This document shows positions 6,483 to 8,024 of a stretch of DNA of 8,024 nucleotides, one piece after another; within the stretch, counting starts at the first letter, position 1, and the number at the start of each line of letters is the position of its first letter. The stretch comes from an uncultured Wenzhouxiangella sp. Its GTDB lineage: Bacteria > Pseudomonadota > Gammaproteobacteria > Xanthomonadales > Wenzhouxiangellaceae. Under the pieces are notes generated by a model. That model made no database searches. It worked only from the letters and a program-made list of their open reading frames with translations, and was not told where the DNA came from. The stretch is taken from positions 1 through 8,024 of the forward strand of contig CALEIM010000015.1 of NCBI GenBank assembly GCA_937876395.1, in the 5' to 3' direction. Both the position numbers and the translations under genes were made by a program.

Positions 6483-6860
6483 ATGGTCACGGACAATCGC
6501 CCACTCTCTCCGCACCTGCAGGTTTATCGCTGGCCGATGACGATGGCTACCTCCATCCTGCATCGGCTGTCCGGTCTGTTGCTTAGTCTGGGCATGGTCA
6601 TTGTCGTCGCCTGGCTGGTTGCACTGGCAGCCGGCCCCGACGCCTTCGCCAGCGTGACCGGCTGGCTGGCCACCCCCGCAGGATTGGTGGTGCTCTTTCT
6701 GTGGACCGTGGCGCTGTTCTATCATTTGTTCAACGGCATCCGCCACTTGCTGTGGGACGCCGGCTGGTTGCTGGAACTGAAAGGCGCCTACGCATCGGGA
6801 TGGACGGTGCTGGCCCTCACTGTCGTGATGACGGCCATCGTCTGGGGAGGTCTGCTGTGA
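6483..6860 (+). CDS. sdhC: Succinate dehydrogenase cytochrome b556 subunit
   Basis: SdhC is one of the two inner-membrane anchors of respiratory complex II, which oxidises succinate to fumarate and reduces ubiquinone. The 125-residue product opens with RPLSPHLQVYR and S24-I-L-H-R28-L-S-G. S24 and R28 correspond to the quinone-site Ser27 and Arg31 of E. coli SdhC. H81 in LFYH81-LFNGIRH matches the haem ligand His84. Three membrane segments are apparent at about 28-50, 63-87 and 104-124. ATG 6483 follows GGGAG (6469-6473) at nine bases. It is the first gene of the sdh operon and its stop overlaps the start of sdhD. Confidence 0.97.
   Translation: MVTDNRPLSPHLQVYRWPMTMATSILHRLSGLLLSLGMVIVVAWLVALAAGPDAFASVTGWLATPAGLVVLFLWTVALFYHLFNGIRHLLWDAGWLLELKGAYASGWTVLALTVVMTAIVWGGLL
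6844..6850 (+). promoter_or_regulatory. Shine-Dalgarno for the GTG start of sdhD
   Basis: GGGGAGG inside the sdhC 3' end lies six bases before GTG 6857, which overlaps the sdhC TGA in a GTGA junction. It fixes the non-ATG start and points to translational coupling. Confidence 0.7.
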
Positions 6861-7240
6861 GTACGTTGCGCAATCCGCTCAAGCAGGCGCACAATCACGG
6901 GTCGGCCGGGGACGGTGTGGCGCACTGGTGGGCCCAGCGCCTGAGCGCAATCTTTCTGGTCGTGTTGACAGCCTGGCTGGTGTGGTCCTTGTCCAGCCTG
7001 ATTGGCGCTGATCACGCAACGGCCGCGGCCTTTCTTGCCCACCCGTTTCATGCCGTGATGGCAATTCTGCTGGTCACGGCGTCTTTCTACCACGGGCAGC
7101 TCGGCCTGCAGGTCATCATTGAAGACTATGTCCACCAGCGGGGCATGGAAGTGTTTCTGACGGTGGTGGTCAAGGGCCTGGCCGTACTTGGCGGTCTGCT
7201 GGCCGTTTTTGCCATTCTTAAACTGGCTTTGGGGAATTAG
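6857..7240 (+). CDS. sdhD: Succinate dehydrogenase membrane anchor subunit
   Basis: SdhD pairs with SdhC to hold haem b and the ubiquinone site of complex II in the inner membrane. The 127-residue product starts MSTLRNPLKQAHNHGSAGDG and then HWWAQRLSAIFL, a typical opening of this subunit. H79 in FYH79-GQLGLQVIIED90-Y91 corresponds to the haem ligand His71 of E. coli SdhD, and D90-Y91 to the Asp-Tyr at the quinone site. Three hydrophobic segments lie at about 29-49, 61-80 and 98-124. The GTG start overlaps the sdhC stop (GTGA) and has a strong GGGGAGG. The stop is two bases before the sdhA start, so the three genes are tightly coupled. Confidence 0.95.
   Translation: MSTLRNPLKQAHNHGSAGDGVAHWWAQRLSAIFLVVLTAWLVWSLSSLIGADHATAAAFLAHPFHAVMAILLVTASFYHGQLGLQVIIEDYVHQRGMEVFLTVVVKGLAVLGGLLAVFAILKLALGN
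7231..7235 (+). promoter_or_regulatory. Shine-Dalgarno for the TTG start of sdhA
   Basis: GGGGA at the end of sdhD lies seven bases before TTG 7243. No in-frame ATG or GTG is available before the FAD-binding GAGGAG, so this site supports the TTG start. Confidence 0.55.
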
Positions 7241-7242
7241 AA

Positions 7243-8024
7243 TTGAGCAACGCTTACGACATTACCCGGCATGAGCACGATGTGCTGGTCATCGGCGCCG
7301 GCGGCGCCGGTCTGCGGGCCACCATGGGCCTGGCGGCAACCGGTCTCAAGACGGCCTGCATCACCAAGGTCTTTCCAACCCGATCACATACCGTTGCCGC
7401 CCAGGGCGGCATGAGCGCGGCCCTGGGCAACATGGGTGAGGACGACTGGCGCTGGCATATGTACGACACCGTCAAGGGTTCGGACTGGCTGGGCGACCAG
7501 GACGCCATCGAATACATGTGCAAGAACGCCAAGCAGGCGGTTATCGAGCTTGAGCATTTTGGCGTTCCGTTTTCGCGCACCGAGCAAGGCAAAATTTATC
7601 AGCGCCCCTTCGGCGGCATGACCACGCATTTTGGTGAAGGTACCGCACAGCGCACCTGCGCGGCGGCTGACCGCACCGGCCACGCAATTTTGCACACCCT
7701 GTATCAGCAGGCGCTCAAGCACGATGCCCAGTTTTTCATCGAGTATTTCGCGATTGATCTGCTGATGGATGACGATGGTGCCTGCCGCGGTGTACTGGCC
7801 TGGGATCTGGGCACCGGCACCCTGCACGAGTTTCGGGCGCATGCCGTGATTCTCGCCACGGGCGGCTACGGACGCAGCTATTTCTCCTGCACCTCGGCTC
7901 ATACCTGCACCGGCGACGGCAACGGCATGGTGGCGCGGGCCGGGCTGCCGCTGCAGGACATGGAGTTCGTGCAGTTCCACCCGACCGGCATCTACGGGGC
8001 CGGCACGCTGATCACCGAGGGCGC
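7243..8024 (+). CDS. sdhA: Succinate dehydrogenase flavoprotein subunit (5' part, runs off the window)
   Basis: SdhA is the catalytic flavoprotein of complex II, on the cytoplasmic face of the inner membrane. About 260 of some 590 residues are visible. The dinucleotide fold VLVIGAGGAGLRA begins at residue 14. Covalent FAD attachment is expected at H49 in TRSH49-TVAAQGG, equivalent to His45 in E. coli. Further conserved blocks are GDQDAIEYMC, GVPFSRT, QRPFGGMTTHFG, QRTCAAADRTGHAILHTLYQ, ATGGYGR and FVQFH246-PTGIYGAGTLITEG, which contains the substrate-site His. The start is TTG 7243, two bases after the sdhD stop, chosen because translation MSNAYDITRHEHDVLVIGAG fits family N-termini. sdhB presumably follows beyond the window. 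Confidence 0.97.
   Translation, partial: MSNAYDITRHEHDVLVIGAGGAGLRATMGLAATGLKTACITKVFPTRSHTVAAQGGMSAALGNMGEDDWRWHMYDTVKGSDWLGDQDAIEYMCKNAKQAVIELEHFGVPFSRTEQGKIYQRPFGGMTTHFGEGTAQRTCAAADRTGHAILHTLYQQALKHDAQFFIEYFAIDLLMDDDGACRGVLAWDLGTGTLHEFRAHAVILATGGYGRSYFSCTSAHTCTGDGNGMVARAGLPLQDMEFVQFHPTGIYGAGTLITEG

Overview
The window reads as a stretch of conserved housekeeping genes from a Gram-negative gammaproteobacterium with moderately high G+C. The first ~285 bases look foreign to it. The gene order kdsB (tail) / low-molecular-weight tyrosine phosphatase / uvrC / pgsA, and ygfZ divergent from sdhCDA, resemble Xanthomonadales and their relatives. That placement rests on recalled gene order and protein style, not on a search.

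Left edge (1-394): one open frame fuses two unrelated proteins. Positions 2-286 encode the middle of an actinobacterial-style dihydropteroate synthase (FolP). Positions ~287-394 encode the C-terminus of a CMP-KDO synthetase (KdsB). The switch falls in a shared 'RALAAG' segment and coincides with a sharp fall in third-position G+C. A chimeric assembly join is the simplest explanation, so the first ~280 bases should not be trusted as part of this genome.

Positions 395-534 hold no gene that I can see. From 535 to 3448 three genes run on the + strand with short gaps: the phosphatase, uvrC (nucleotide excision repair) and pgsA (phosphatidylglycerol synthesis, read from a TTG start). A methyltransferase-fold gene of unknown substrate follows (3490-4308). 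It ends against a convergent gene at a 10-bp hairpin that overlaps both stop codons and probably terminates transcription from both sides.

On the - strand, ygfZ (folate-dependent iron-sulfur protein maintenance) lies upstream of a secreted PhnD-like substrate-binding protein, probably in one operon. The latter carries an unusual ~110-residue acidic linker and has no transporter genes nearby. A 170-base divergent spacer separates ygfZ from sdhC. The window ends inside sdhA of a succinate dehydrogenase operon (sdhC-sdhD-sdhA, starts ATG/GTG/TTG, tightly coupled). YgfZ next to a multi-iron-sulfur-cluster respiratory enzyme makes functional sense.

No tRNA, rRNA, CRISPR array, insertion sequence or prophage signal was seen. 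Apart from the chimeric left edge and the acidic linker protein, this is ordinary core genome, and I find no convincing new system.
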